Assembly: GCA_020466095.1 (NCBI GenBank)
Contig: CM035808.1
Span: 16,276,853 to 16,340,852 of the forward strand
DNA from: Chlorops oryzae
Lineage: Eukaryota; Arthropoda; Insecta; Diptera; Chloropidae
Length of the DNA stretch: 64,000 nt
Direction of reading: 5' to 3'
Below, piece after piece: positions 12,261-22,649 of this stretch. Each line of letters begins with the position of its first letter. Position 1 is the first letter of the stretch. Under the pieces are notes generated by a model that saw only the letters and a program-made list of their open reading frames with translations, had not been told where the DNA came from and did not search any database. A program made the translations under genes and the position numbers.

Positions 12261-15094
12261 GTAGTTGTTGTTCCGCGAGGAAATTACTGTAAGATCAAAT
12301 TAGTGGCATGAGCTCTCACCATCATTCGCCGAAACCCTTTAAGTTTCGATAATTGAATTATGAATTACAACATCGATTAAATAATTGTCTGTTTTATTTG
12401 CACTTGGGGAATGTGAAATTATTGCGCTCAAATAAAAAATCATCGCATTGTCCGTCTGCACTGCTCTGCAGTTGCGGAGATGTGGGATTTCGCTTTTGAC
12501 ATATGACAAACTCGTAAATCACATTATGGCATGTATTTGCCAAAGCAAAGTAGGGTATTGGCTGTACAAATCTGATCGATGTATACACAAACATACCAAC
12601 AATACACACACATACTTATGCTCGTGTGCGCGATAGATGTTGAAAGTGCTGATGTAAGAAAAAAACGGGAAAGAGCTAATGTAGATATGTAATGAATGCT
12701 GTAAAAAATATTGTAAGCAGACAAATATTATCATTTGACAGCCAACTTACATACATTTGTCGTGGCGGACGTTAAACAAATTAAACAGATAAGTTCATCG
12801 AAATGCTAAAAGATAAATAAATAACGTAGTAATTATGGCAAGGGACCCCAATTCAAATACATAAAAATTTCAAATAAAAATTATGACATCAAAGCTGTCG
12901 GGCCATAGGGAAATAACTGAGATTTATATTTTGGAAAATCGTGAAAAATATTTTATGAAAATCAGAACGAAAAGCTTTGATTGAATACTTTAGTCTGTCC
13001 TTTGCAAGTAAACGATCGTATAAGCTAAACGAAGAAGTAACACGAAAACTTCATGATGTAAAGAATTTTATCAATACTCTTTTTTTAAAGATTGCTCGGG
13101 GCTTTTTCACACGTTTCTTAAGGTATAATCATAAAAAAGAGGCGAGAAAGGGGAACTTTAATTTTAAAAAATTTTTTGCTGAAAATATTTCAATTAGGAT
13201 ATTTGTAATAACGTGTGTAAAGTATGCTTAACATCAATAAGATCCTTGCTTGGAGAGCCTTTCAGTTTTCATTTAAATAGCAACCATCAATCGTAAATTT
13301 TGTATAGCTCTTGAAACCGAGCTGGTAGTCCTTGAGCTCCCGATCCTTCAAGAGCCGCTAAATCAATTCGATATATGGATAAATATGAATTTCGATTAAA
13401 GAAAATCGGAATTTAGACAATGCTGTACAAGTCATTGAAAGCTTAGCTTAACCTCAGGTTGATTTGATAGGGAAAAACGCCTTAACCCTGTTGGTGCCTT
13501 GAGACCATTTGCTCCGAAATGAAACAGTTTTTTATAATAAAACGGATGAACATATCAATTTGAAATTTTTTCTAATGTGGTTTTTATTTTTAAAAAATCT
13601 TTTAAAAAATAGTAATTCAAATCAAAAAGAGAAACACTGAGTGTCTTGGTGGACCATGTAATCGATTGCAATTTTTCATGGGCTTTGCTCACGAAAACGT
13701 TAGGAATTATAACAGCAGGAATAGCCGTATTAACAAGAAATTGCATGGAACATCCTTAAAATGTGAGTGAATCATTTGGTTGATATTAGTTTAAATTTGG
13801 ATCTTACAAATCCAAATTCTTTACGCACTCGAAAGCCGCCGTTAAATAACCATTAAAATGTGATGAAATATAGTCACTAATTTTTATGTACAGTTGCCTA
13901 AGGATATCTGAAGCAGTTTACTTCGAATAGCTTTCAATTAGCAAATCTATATATTTACGATAACATTGAGTAATTTTGATCTTAATTTTGAATGGCAGCT
14001 GAAGCGGAAAATGCCAAAAGTTTGTGCAATCACAAATCGCAATGCATTCGTTTCATTCCGCCGCAATGGAAAATCGCGACGAAGGTAGCATCGCACACGA
14101 GACTGATTACGTGCCGAACTACATAACCGTACCATGGCCGTAAGCCTTCGAATGTAAAGAACCGGAAAGACCAATGGCAGTCAACCGTAACAGGCGAGTC
14201 ATCTATGACCAGCAACATTACACGGTCAAAAGCGTTGGCGATCAAATTCAACTGAAACTACAATTCGAGGGAATTTTTGCGAAAATTGCGTTGTCGCAAT
14301 ATCGGAACACGTCAAACGATACCGTATGTCGTGGTGTGGTGTGATGTGGTGCGATACGATGCGATGTCATGAGAGGAGCACGGTGTAATTTGGACTTGCA
14401 TAGATTGGGCATTGCTACGCACTTCAATTACGATTACTAGAGCCATTGCCATTTGTGCTGCTGTTATTGCACACCTGAAACGTGACTTCCGTATCTTGGG
14501 CCGAGTAAGTTGCGGGCGTAACGCTGCAGGAGTCGGTAAGTTGCGATCAACTTGTCCAATATGACCACAAACTATCCCGTCCCGTTCTGCATGTGTAAAA
14601 CCGTTATTGGTGGTCACCGTTCATCGTTCAATCGTCGCCGTCGTCTCCTTCGTCCAGCAACAAGCAAAAGCAAACGCAAACACGTGCTGGACATTTACCT
14701 GTCGGCGTCATTCTTTCGTGCAACGCTGCTTCGATGGACTTAATGTGGTCACATCATTTCGACATTCGGTATACGGCTTCGGCTTCGGTACGGGAGAGGA
14801 AAATAGATTTAAGCATCTGAGTGCTTGTGCTCCTCAAATTCCTTAGCGATTGCGGTGATGTAATTTGGTCTCCGGCATTCGCAATGGTGCAAAAACATAA
14901 CCGCTTCGCTTTACCAACATTTCAATCGAGGACTTTTTTATCCCTTAACTGGTAATTCGTATTACAAATTGAAAGAGAATATCGAGATAATCTAAAATAT
15001 GTACGAAAATAATTTGCAACAGGATGAGGATTTTATGTTTAACCCTTCAGATTCTTAAATACTTAATTGCTTTCAAATTTTTAGGGCCTAGGCC
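12261..15094. other. non-coding; GC-richer patch at 13.98-14.87 kb
   Basis: No gene could be supported. The patch 13980-14870 has more G+C and CpG than its surroundings and carries overlapping short ORFs on both strands, none with domain-like content. It contains a 'gtggtgtggtgtgatgtggtgcgatacgatgcgatg' type simple stretch near 14330. It could be a conserved regulatory region. At 13485 'TTAACCCTGTTGGTGCC' resembles a lone piggyBac-type end without a partner. Confidence 0.4.
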
Positions 15095-15350
15095 TTTTCA
15101 AGTGGCTTTGGGATAGCGTAGGGGATGCGTGCTATGCTCTGATCCCGGGGTCCGAGGTTCGATTCCCGGCACAGCCGAAACGGAGCGTAATGTTCCAAGC
15201 CGAGCACTGGTTAGGGGCATGCTACATAAAAAGACATACACTCACACAGACACAAGAAACCCCCATCGTGGTATCACAAAAGGCATTCACTCCAACACAC
15301 ATACATACATAACCTTTTCAAATCAAAATAAATAAAAAAAAACCCATTTC
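15095..15350 (+). mobile_element. tRNA-derived SINE
   Basis: The head (about 15104-15177) looks like a tRNA. It has an A-box-like GGGATAGCGTAGGGGATGCG, a perfect B-box GGTTCGATTCCC, and ends GGCTTTG/CACAGCC that pair at six of seven positions. It continues into a non-tRNA body with 'ccgagcactggttaggggcatgc', the GTGGTATCACAA core and an A-rich tail 'aataaaaaaaaac' near 15337. This head-body-A-tail order is the classic SINE plan. It is polymerase III-type and relies on a partner LINE for mobility (family knowledge). Confidence 0.75.
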
Positions 15351-16343
15351 ACCTTAACTCATTAATAATGCCCTCTAAGCCTCCTCGCGCAAGAATTCCT
15401 CATAACGAACGGGAGAAAAAAAAAACAACACGTTAAATGATCATGAAAAAATTCCTCACTCTCGATGATAACGAATCCAAATTGAATCTAGCCCTGGGGG
15501 AGATGGAATTTTCGATAACGACCCAGGTGTAGAGACCATAAAAAAAAGCCTAAATTTCAGAGTTCATATGCAACGAAATTCCGTAAATAAGAAAATCAAG
15601 AATTTCTCATATGTGCTCATTCGGTATGAAAAGTCTATTGGAATATTTAATTTATACCTCTAGGGAATGCGCGTAACCATTAGGCACCTTAGTACTTATG
15701 TATGTATGTATTAACTTGAAGAAAATGCAAATGAGTCTTCAAAGTCAATCAACAAAATGCTTATTTGTCAATATTTGTCACCTCCGGAATTTAGCCTCGC
15801 CCCGCAAGCACTTCTCACACGTAGGGGGATTGCAGACCCAACAGGAAATATCCTTCATCAAGTAAATCCTAAGGGAATGGGAAAAGCCTTAAACTTTAAG
15901 AATTCTTTCCAAATGTGTTCTCTTTGCTGTTGTAAGTAGATGATACGGAATCGGAATTCGAGACAATCTGAAATAATAATTTTCAACTCGAAAGCTTACG
16001 TTATCGCAAGTGGGTATGGAAACGCCAAGTGTATGACACTTCCTGCTAGGAATTCGGGAGTAAAGATATAAACATAAACTGGCATTCAACTGTGTGTGAA
16101 ACACCTTATCTAATACACAGACTAAATTCAGAAATAAAGAGAAGCGTAAAAGAAGCTATAGCAAAAACTTTGATGGCACTGATGATTTCCGGAGGAGTAA
16201 GGCGACCCGACACGTTGCAATTTCGGCAGGAGACTTTCTGCAAATTTCGTTAATTTGCATAAAAGAACGCCTTCAGACCGGAGAGCATACCATTGGAACG
16301 AGAATGCGCCTCGTTCGATTCCCTATGCTCCACATTAAGTAGC

Positions 16344-16386
16344 GCTCACGCTCTCGTCTCTCTCTCTCTCTCTCTCTCTCTCTCCT
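16344..16386. repeat. (CT)n / (GA)n microsatellite
   Basis: About 20 consecutive CT units with minor interruptions at the edges. Such tracts are binding targets for GAGA factor in flies (established); whether this one is used is unknown. Confidence 0.95.
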
Positions 16387-16647
16387 GGAGTGTCGCGGCA
16401 CATTGTGTTGATTACTTCATCATTTCATTTGAGATGTCTTGGCAAATATTTTTTACCAATATGAATTTTCGGCATACCGCAGTTCAATGAGGAGTTGCGG
16501 CATCCAAATATTGTACCCTCCTCTACCGCGAGGACTCACCTTTGTGCACTTTGTCAAATTGAAAATACTTATGGAAAATGAATTTCACGCCCTCGTATAC
16601 ATTGAACCTTATAATTTAAGTGCCTCGCTGTTCAACCTAAATACATT

Positions 16648-16685
16648 CGTACGTACGTACATGTGCATATGTACGTACGTACATA
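16648..16685. repeat. CGTA palindromic microsatellite
   Basis: Two CGTACGTACGTAC blocks flank a central 'atgtgcatat', making the whole unit nearly self-complementary. Confidence 0.85.
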
Positions 16686-17149
16686 CCCATATAAATATGC
16701 ATACGAGTATATGCTTTCGAATGAATTTCTTGGCGAATTCGCGGGCATTTGACGCATGAAGAATTCGCAAAATTCATGCATATGTAAGTCGATGACGTAT
16801 TAGCATAAGAAAATATATAAGTATATTTTTTAAAGGCATTTTCATCGTAATTGTGTGCGCTGGAGGATTTCAAGTGGCATCAAGTTTAGCTGCACTCGCT
16901 TGATAAGATGGCGTTAATGGAATAATCAGCGAACACTCGAAAGAACCGTTTTTAAATTAATAAAAGTACAAATTATATAAGTTCCATAAATGAAATTCTT
17001 GAAGAGAACGTTTACAAGAGCTTTTTTAAGGCAGCTGCTAAAAGCTCAGACGTTAGCACAAAGGCGAAAAATTTTCCCTCAGCTTTTTTAGACCAAACGA
17101 CATAGCAAAAAATTCCTATAGCCTAGGATTCGATTCTTTTATAGCATCC

Positions 17150-17525
17150 CAGCCAACCAGCCGTCCGTACTCCGAAAAATAGTGCAAAAGGACTCCTTTT
17201 AATGTACCCTGATGAAGATTTTTGGGATTGCTCCGAATGGAGTGTTAAAGGACTCCTGAGGGAACTCTTCGAAGTAGTGATTTTGCCAAAGGCCTCAAAA
17301 AAACAACGCCCACGAGCATTTCGGGAGAACAAACGAGTCGTTTTTTTAAAAATTTATATATTAGAGAGAGAACAAGGAGCATTCTAGCAATCACGAAAGA
17401 TCAATTTTGAGATCCCAAATGGTACCTACACTTTTCCATATTAGACTACGTGCTCTTTTCTCCCGAAACAACGCTCATTGGGGGCTTTTGGAGAATTTGA
17501 GTTCCAGAAAAAGGATTTGTTGGCG
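17150..17525. mobile_element. MITE-like repeat, AAAGGACTCCTTTT family, copy 1
   Basis: Collinear with 31100-31425. Shared blocks include GCAAAAGGACTCCTTTT, 'gttaaaggactcct', 'ggaactcttc' and 'tctcccgaaacaacgctcat'. In the other copy the two ends form an inverted repeat around AAGGACTCCTT. Divergence between copies is roughly 20-25% by eye. Its ORFs belong to the repeat. Confidence 0.65.
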
Positions 17526-18299
17526 GGGATGTTTATAATTTCTCTTTAACAGATCTCGTGCCTCTTTTGTAAGGAGGATTGTGAGGAGGATTCCTAAGCA
17601 GCTTAAAACTGACAATTTTGGAAACCTTGAGATTTTAGTTCATAACAATTAACAAAGGATGTGATTCTCAAGGACTTAAAAATTAGAAACCGTTTAACAG
17701 CAGTTAAGCATCAAAATTAAATAATTTCTGCTCAGAATGGACATAAAAAGGCAATGACGGCTGAGTAACCGAATGGAAACACAATCTAGACCTCTCAAAG
17801 ATATTGATGAAATTAACAAAGCGAAAACGAAAAGTCCAGGAATGGAAAAATAGAGAGAAAAATATTGGGAAAAATTATAAATTTCATAAAATTTATCATA
17901 ATCCCCCTTTTCTACCTTTTTTAATAGTTTTGGCCACAGCCGTATGAAGCATCGATTGAGGGAAATGGCGATATTTTGCCACGTAGCTACGTGAATCATG
18001 ATTCATGAGTGTCCTTGGATAAGCTGATGATTTCAAATAGAGATGCCATAAATCTCATCTATGTCCAATACTATGCTTATGCATCATATCTACATAGTTT
18101 TATTTCACACGAGTCAATTCAGCCCTCTTGCATAAACGCTTTTTATCACCGAGTAAGAGAGTTTACGCGGTTTGAATATACACATTTGTTTAAAGTGGGT
18201 AGAAAAACCTAAGCGAGTTGAAATTCGTGCATAAACACGCGGTGCTCGGTGAATCCTGATTTAAGCTGAATTATGTGACTTTCACACTGACGGATTAAC
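17526..18299. other. non-coding, nothing recognised
   Basis: AT-rich DNA with short ORFs on both strands; no family resemblance or gene structure seen. Confidence 0.5.
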
Positions 18300-18466
18300 C
18301 ACATAGCCAACAGACACAGCTGCCTAGGGCGGCAAATATTCAAGGGTGTCAAATTATGATCGCTTACAGTAGACAAAATGCAAATACGAAAATTAGGCTG
18401 CTGCCTTAGGCGGCAAAATCACAACTGCCTAGGGCGGTAAGTTGTCTTAGTCCGCCCCTGGACTTT
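18300..18466 (-). mobile_element. hAT-like terminal fragment (CAGGGGCGGAC end)
   Basis: Reading the minus strand from 18466, the sequence begins GTCCAGGGGCGGACTAAG. Ends of the CAGGGGCGGA type are common for hAT elements in many animals (family knowledge). 'Gcctagggcggc' is repeated three times within the fragment. No matching opposite end or target duplication was found, so this is a partial copy. Confidence 0.4.
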
Positions 18467-18779
18467 GACACAGTCTCATACTGCATGCTGCGTGTTGAAA
18501 TTGGATATGTCAATGAAGCTCGAACCCACAAATTTCGTGCAGAGAATTTTGGGATTCACTTGAATTCAATGATTTTATTATCAATAACGAAAAATCTTGC
18601 TCATTTATATTATTCGTCATTCATCGATATGTGTGTCCCATACATCCATACTTCCGAAAAACATGTACATACATACGTGTATGTCACGCCGCATCATTGT
18701 TTCAGAGCCTCTTAAGAATTAAACCGGCTTGAGCTTTGAACTTAAGTAGAACATTTCTCCCGTTTTACGTGTGACTTCT

Positions 18780-19393
18780 ACCGAGAGATGGGCATATTGC
18801 AGTAAATATTAAATGCACTAACCATTTCACTACCACTACTTATTACTTTAGGGGAAAAAATTCACTACCACTACATGGTTAGTGGTGTTGATTATAACTA
18901 CGTATAGGTACAGGGTGATTCGCATAAGGTTGTACATCCGAAGGGTGGTGATAGAGGGGGTCAAGTCGAACCAAAAATCTTATGGGAGGGAAGGGTCGCA
19001 AATGCACCCCTGAGGAGTTATAGGCCAAATAAAAAATTTTTTTAGCCTAAACGCTTAAATGTAAGATAAAAATTTTAATGCAGTTTCACAGAAAATTGTC
19101 AGACCTTTCTATGCGTGTAACATTTTCTTACACTTTCTTACAGTTTCAAGGGTATTTTTGCCATCAAAGTCAAAAATTATAAATTTTTTTTCACATTTTT
19201 TGACTTTGCAAAGCCATTTTGGTATGAAAAAGTTCTTATAAAGGCATACTTTAATTGTCTGATCAACTGTCATGTCAATAACTTTGTCAAACTATCGTAA
19301 ACGGGTGTCACTTTTCACAACATATGTTCAACTGTCAGTTATGGTAATAAGGACAGAGAGCACTTACCCTTTTTGACCTCTCAATGTTTTCGT
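18780..19393. other. repeat-like non-coding segment, possible transposon end
   Basis: It contains an imperfect inverted repeat of 'taaccatttcactaccactac' (18820-18893). At 18908 it has a sharp TACAGGGTGATTCGCATAAGG start resembling the outer end of a Tc1/mariner-like element. No partner end was found downstream. Confidence 0.35.
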
Positions 19394-19401
19394 CTCTTTG
19401 C

Positions 19402-19987
19402 TAGAGATGAAACGATACCATGAAAGTTTCGATACCAGTAATCATTTAATGTATCGAGATAAAGTATCGATACCACTAAAATACCGAACCAAAAATATCG
19501 ATACTGGGAAGTACTTGCTCAAGATTAAGGAAATTTTTATGACTCTTGGTATTTACACATCATAACACAGGTAACACAATACTTCAGTGTTTTAAAATAA
19601 TTACGGCACTTTGCACTTGTGGAATCCAAGCGCGTAAAATGAATCCAGACCTTAGACTTTCGTTTTGAATTACTGTTTCTTTTCAGTGGTGCCAATAATT
19701 TGGCGCAGGTTTAACTTTTATATAATTTATAAAAATCCCTTTCTCTTCCTAGGAAAATGCTTACGAAAAATCCATTTCAAAATGAAATCGAAAAAGTCCC
19801 TCAAAAAGGGAAAAACCCCTCAAATTTGCAGCACTAATACAAGGAAAATATTATGAGTAAATACTGACATTAAAAAGTACCGATACCGCGAAAATACTTG
19901 GTGGTAAGTATTGAGTACAAAATATACTCAGTATCGATTAAAAGTATTCGATATCAAGTAGTATTTACTCATTTTGTTTCAACACTA
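19402..19987. mobile_element. non-autonomous hAT-like element, 586 bp
   Basis: It is flanked by a perfect 8-bp duplication CTCTTTGC (19394-19401 and 19988-19995). Termini TAGAGATGAAAC and the complement of TAGTGTTGAAAC match at 10 of 12 positions. Eight-bp duplications with TAG/CAG-type termini define hAT superfamily insertions. The interior has many 'cgataccactaaaatacc'-like words and no transposase ORF, so it depended on another copy. The intact duplication suggests it is relatively young. Confidence 0.85.
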
Positions 19988-20038
19988 CTCTTTGCTAGAT
20001 GGTTCGACCTAGGAAGAACGAAGCGCGGAATCATAGTA

Positions 20039-20155
20039 GTGGTATTCAAGCAACAGTGCAAATCGCAGTGTGCAATATTTGCACTGCTTTTTTTGTACGC
20101 AATTTGACAAGTGCAAATATTGCACACTGCGTTTGCACTGTTGCTTGAATACCAC
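20039..20155. mobile_element. near-complete palindromic MITE, TA target site
   Basis: The two halves are complementary: GTGGTATTCAAGCAACAGTG...GTGTGCAATATTTGCACT is answered by AGTGCAAATATTGCACAC...CACTGTTGCTTGAATACCAC. The unpaired loop is only about 20 nt. TA flanks both ends. Family member of 1809-2020. It would fold into one long hairpin as DNA or RNA. Confidence 0.8.
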
Positions 20156-20539
20156 TAATAACTTTTAATCGCAAGAAATTGCCCTTCTATCTACAATTCA
20201 AAAGTATTAGGACAGAAACTCTCTCCTCACAACTAACTGTATTCTCAAAGCCATTAAATCTCGCTGAACACATCGGTGTATTTGCACAAAGGCAGGCGAC
20301 TAATCAAGTACGCATATTTTTCCACGTTCAAAAAGTTTTTAAGATCCCAGTAACAAAGCTTTTTATGTAGGTACCATTCTATTTAAGTTTTTCCAAATTT
20401 CCAATTTCGAAATTTCTTCCTTTTTTCTTTTTCTTTTTCCTTTTCTTTTTTTTTTTTTTTGTTAAGAAAAACCGTTTAGTAAAAAGGAATTTCCAGAAAA
20501 ATTTTGTCCCATTGTTTCCTCCACTTGGGCTCAACAACA

Positions 20540-20980
20540 ATGCCAAAGCAATCGGATTTGAAGACTCTCTTCGATAAGTATGCGAAATACCAAATTTTTA
20601 AGCTAACCGATAAGAAATCAAGCCTCAAGACCACAAAAAGCACAATAGACCTGCCGCAATTGTATTACTGGATGGAAAATGCGCGCATATTGAACTGGAA
20701 TATTTCGATGACAGAATTGGGCCAGTTTTTCATGAAGTTCAAGTGAGTCATATTTCGAATTGGGCTTTTCAATTTCATTTTTTCTTTTTACATTTTTTTT
20801 TTATTTTTTAGTAAGACAAGTCTTTCCTTCGAGGAATTTGAAGAGATGCTAAATGATTTATGCCTGCAAAATACAATGGACTTGAGTTATCTTAAAGCTC
20901 AACTGTCGAAGACACGTGAACCGGAATACTATGAGTTTTTCGCGAGACGCGAGAGATTTTATAAAAAGAAACTCTTCTGA
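20540..20980 (+). CDS. p25-alpha / TPPP-like small protein, two exons
   Basis: Exon 1 is 20540-20742 and exon 2 is 20812-20980, separated by a 69-bp intron (20743-20811) with GTGAGT donor and a T-rich tract ending TAG. Splicing splits one codon and keeps a single frame of 123 residues. The ATG at 20540 sits in AACAACAATG, an excellent fly start context; the frame extends upstream only through a TTG. The N-terminal LKTLFDKYAKY, the central ILNWNISMTELGQFFMKF and the LSFEEFEEMLNDL motif line up with the order of conserved segments in p25-alpha domains (tubulin polymerisation-promoting protein family, cytoplasmic, microtubule-binding). The C-terminus is basic and aromatic (RRERFYKKKLF). It is shorter than typical family members and lacks a recognisable Zn-binding tail. 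A polyA signal lies 69 bp past the stop. The gene is supported by structure; the family call is by eye, without a search. Confidence 0.72.
20743..20811 (+). other. intron of the p25-alpha-like gene
   Basis: 69 bp, GTGAGT at the donor, a long T-rich tract and TAG acceptor. Its size is typical of short fly introns. Confidence 0.8.
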
Positions 20981-21048
20981 GCGACCGAGTGTGGGGAACA
21001 TTGGGGGAAAAGTCTTATCTGAATTCTGGCCAAATTTGACGATGACAA

Positions 21049-21054
21049 AATAAA
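21049..21054 (+). terminator. polyadenylation signal AATAAA
   Basis: Canonical AATAAA 69 bp after the stop codon of the p25-alpha-like gene, implying a very short 3' UTR that ends just before the repeat cluster beginning near 21125. Confidence 0.65.
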
Positions 21055-21266
21055 GCTTCCTGATGGGAATTATGGATACCGACTTTTCATTGAATTCGAA
21101 TGTCATATCGGCGAAATTTCTTGCTTAACCCATTATCTTCCTCTGATCACAACTAGGTTTTTCGAAATTTTGAAGATTTAAAGCAGTTTTTAGAACAAAA
21201 GAAAAACCTGAAGATAGATTGAGAAGGCCGAGTGTTCACAATTTGAGATTTTTGCAACATTATTTT

Positions 21267-21485
21267 CAAGGCGTATTTAACAAGGTGGTGGCAGTAGTAC
21301 AACAACAATGTAAAAAAACTCGGAAATGTCAAAATCAGTTCACGCTTGTTTGAATTTTGTTCCAATTAATTTCGTTGAAAAATGTGAGCGTACGAAATTC
21401 AATACAAAATTTTGACAGTTCCGAGTTGAAAAAAGGGAAGAAGAAGAGCAGTTCCTACTGCCACCACCTTGTTAAATACGCCTTG
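21267..21485. mobile_element. hAT-type MITE, CAAGGCGTATTTAACAAGG ends
   Basis: A perfect 31-bp terminal inverted repeat begins CAAGGCGTATTTAACAAGG. A perfect 8-bp duplication ATTATTTT lies at 21259-21266 and 21486-21493. Length 219 bp, no coding. Same family as 22226-22406. Confidence 0.88.
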
Positions 21486-21513
21486 ATTATTTTGAAGGAG
21501 GAAGTTAAGATGA

Positions 21514-21775
21514 CAGTGTTGTCAGGTGTTTTGCCTAAAAAGCTCCTTAAAGCCCCCTAGATTTGAGATGTTTCCCCCCCTAAATTGTACAAAACTCGTA
21601 ATGAACACACAAAAAAATTATTTGTAAAAAACAGCAGTTTCGACAGGTTCCCAAAACCAAACACAATAAACTTCGAACTTCATGTAATGTGTTTATAAAT
21701 ATGTAAAATTTTATTCCCCTTCAGAGCAAAAAAAAACCCTAAATTTATAGGAAACCCCTTAAACTGGCAAAACTG
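21514..21775. mobile_element. CAGTGTTGCCAG-ended repeat, degenerate copy
   Basis: Collinear with 31648-31978. It shares 'tgttgtcagg', 'agatttgagatgtt.ccccc', 'acacaataaacttcg' and 'ccctaaa.ttatagg', and ends with CTGGCAAAACTG. The terminal inverted repeat is decayed here relative to the 31.6-kb copy. Confidence 0.6.
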
Positions 21776-22225
21776 GATTTCGAAGCGAGTTTCTATTTTG
21801 TGATTTTTTCATTAAAGCCATAGCTCCAGTTCTTTTAAAAATACCTTTAGAAAATTCTAGCGCATTTCAAGAGGTAAAAAAAAAGTATAATACAATTTTT
21901 TCACCAGCAACACTGAAAAAGAGAGCCCGCTTCTGAGTTCTCCATTCCTGCAAATTTTAATTTCAAATAATCAATTTACATACATTTTTAGTAGGTATAC
22001 TATATTAAGTTACCTATCGGCTTCAGAAATTATTTGGAATAATTATTTCTGACGCTAACCTGGGTTACCATATCAACTTTTTTCAAAGAAAAAAGTATCC
22101 AAAGTAATTACTGTTTTACCTTAACTGGAGCCAGCCTTCAGAAATTTCTATTTGAAATTTCTAAAGTGTTTTTTATATGAAGTTTTTCATTTCTATTTCA
22201 TTTCTGACAGAACTAAGGATAGGCC

Positions 22226-22406
22226 CAAGGTGTATTCAACAAGGTGATGTCAATATTACAACAAGAACAACAAATCTAAAACAAACACATTGCTTTGTTG
22301 TTGCAAGGGAACTAAAAAGTCAAAAAATTTCATATGATTTGACAGTTTAGTTTCAGATTTGTTGTTTTTGTTGTAATATTGATATCACCTTGTTAAATAC
22401 ACCTTG
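22226..22406. mobile_element. hAT-type MITE, CAAGGTGTATT ends
   Basis: TIRs of about 39 bp with two mismatches begin CAAGGTGTATT, and the inner sequence continues the inverted match to about 55 bp. The 9-bp string GGATAGGCC flanks both sides (22217-22225 and 22407-22415). A further lone end 'caaggtgtatttaa' at 22425 suggests a truncated third copy. Length 181 bp. Confidence 0.85.
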
Positions 22407-22649
22407 GGATAGGCCCTTGCAAGGTGTATTTAAATATAGTTCTTTTTTTTTAGTTTTGAAGCCGAAAAGGTTGATCAAAAAGTTTCAAACATTTTTCTGT
22501 TTCGAAATATGTAACTCCTATTAGCATCTCACTTAGTTATTAAAATAAGTCCAAATTTGAATTGGACAAAAATTCCGATCCTTTCCATATAAGAAGATTC
22601 AATAAAAATAAATATAATATTCTCCATGTTTGGGAATTAATGGGTTAAA

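Larger units (their letters stand above)
15351..17149. other. non-coding with simple repeats
   Basis: No gene could be supported. It holds the (CT)n run at 16344-16386 and the CGTACGTAC palindromic repeat at 16648-16685, both annotated separately. Confidence 0.45.
21129..22644. mobile_element. possible piggyBac-type element, TTAA flanks, filled with other repeats
   Basis: TTAA-CCCATTA at the left (21125-21135) is mirrored by TAATGGG-TTAA at the right (22638-22648). Only 7 bp are perfectly inverted, so this could be coincidence. If real, it is a 1.5-kb non-autonomous element that received the insertions at 21267-21485, 21514-21775 and 22226-22406. Confidence 0.35.

Noticed and set aside
15104..15177. 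A functional tRNA gene
   Set aside because: T-arm and D-arm pairing is incomplete and the sequence continues into a SINE body with an A-rich tail, so it is a SINE head.
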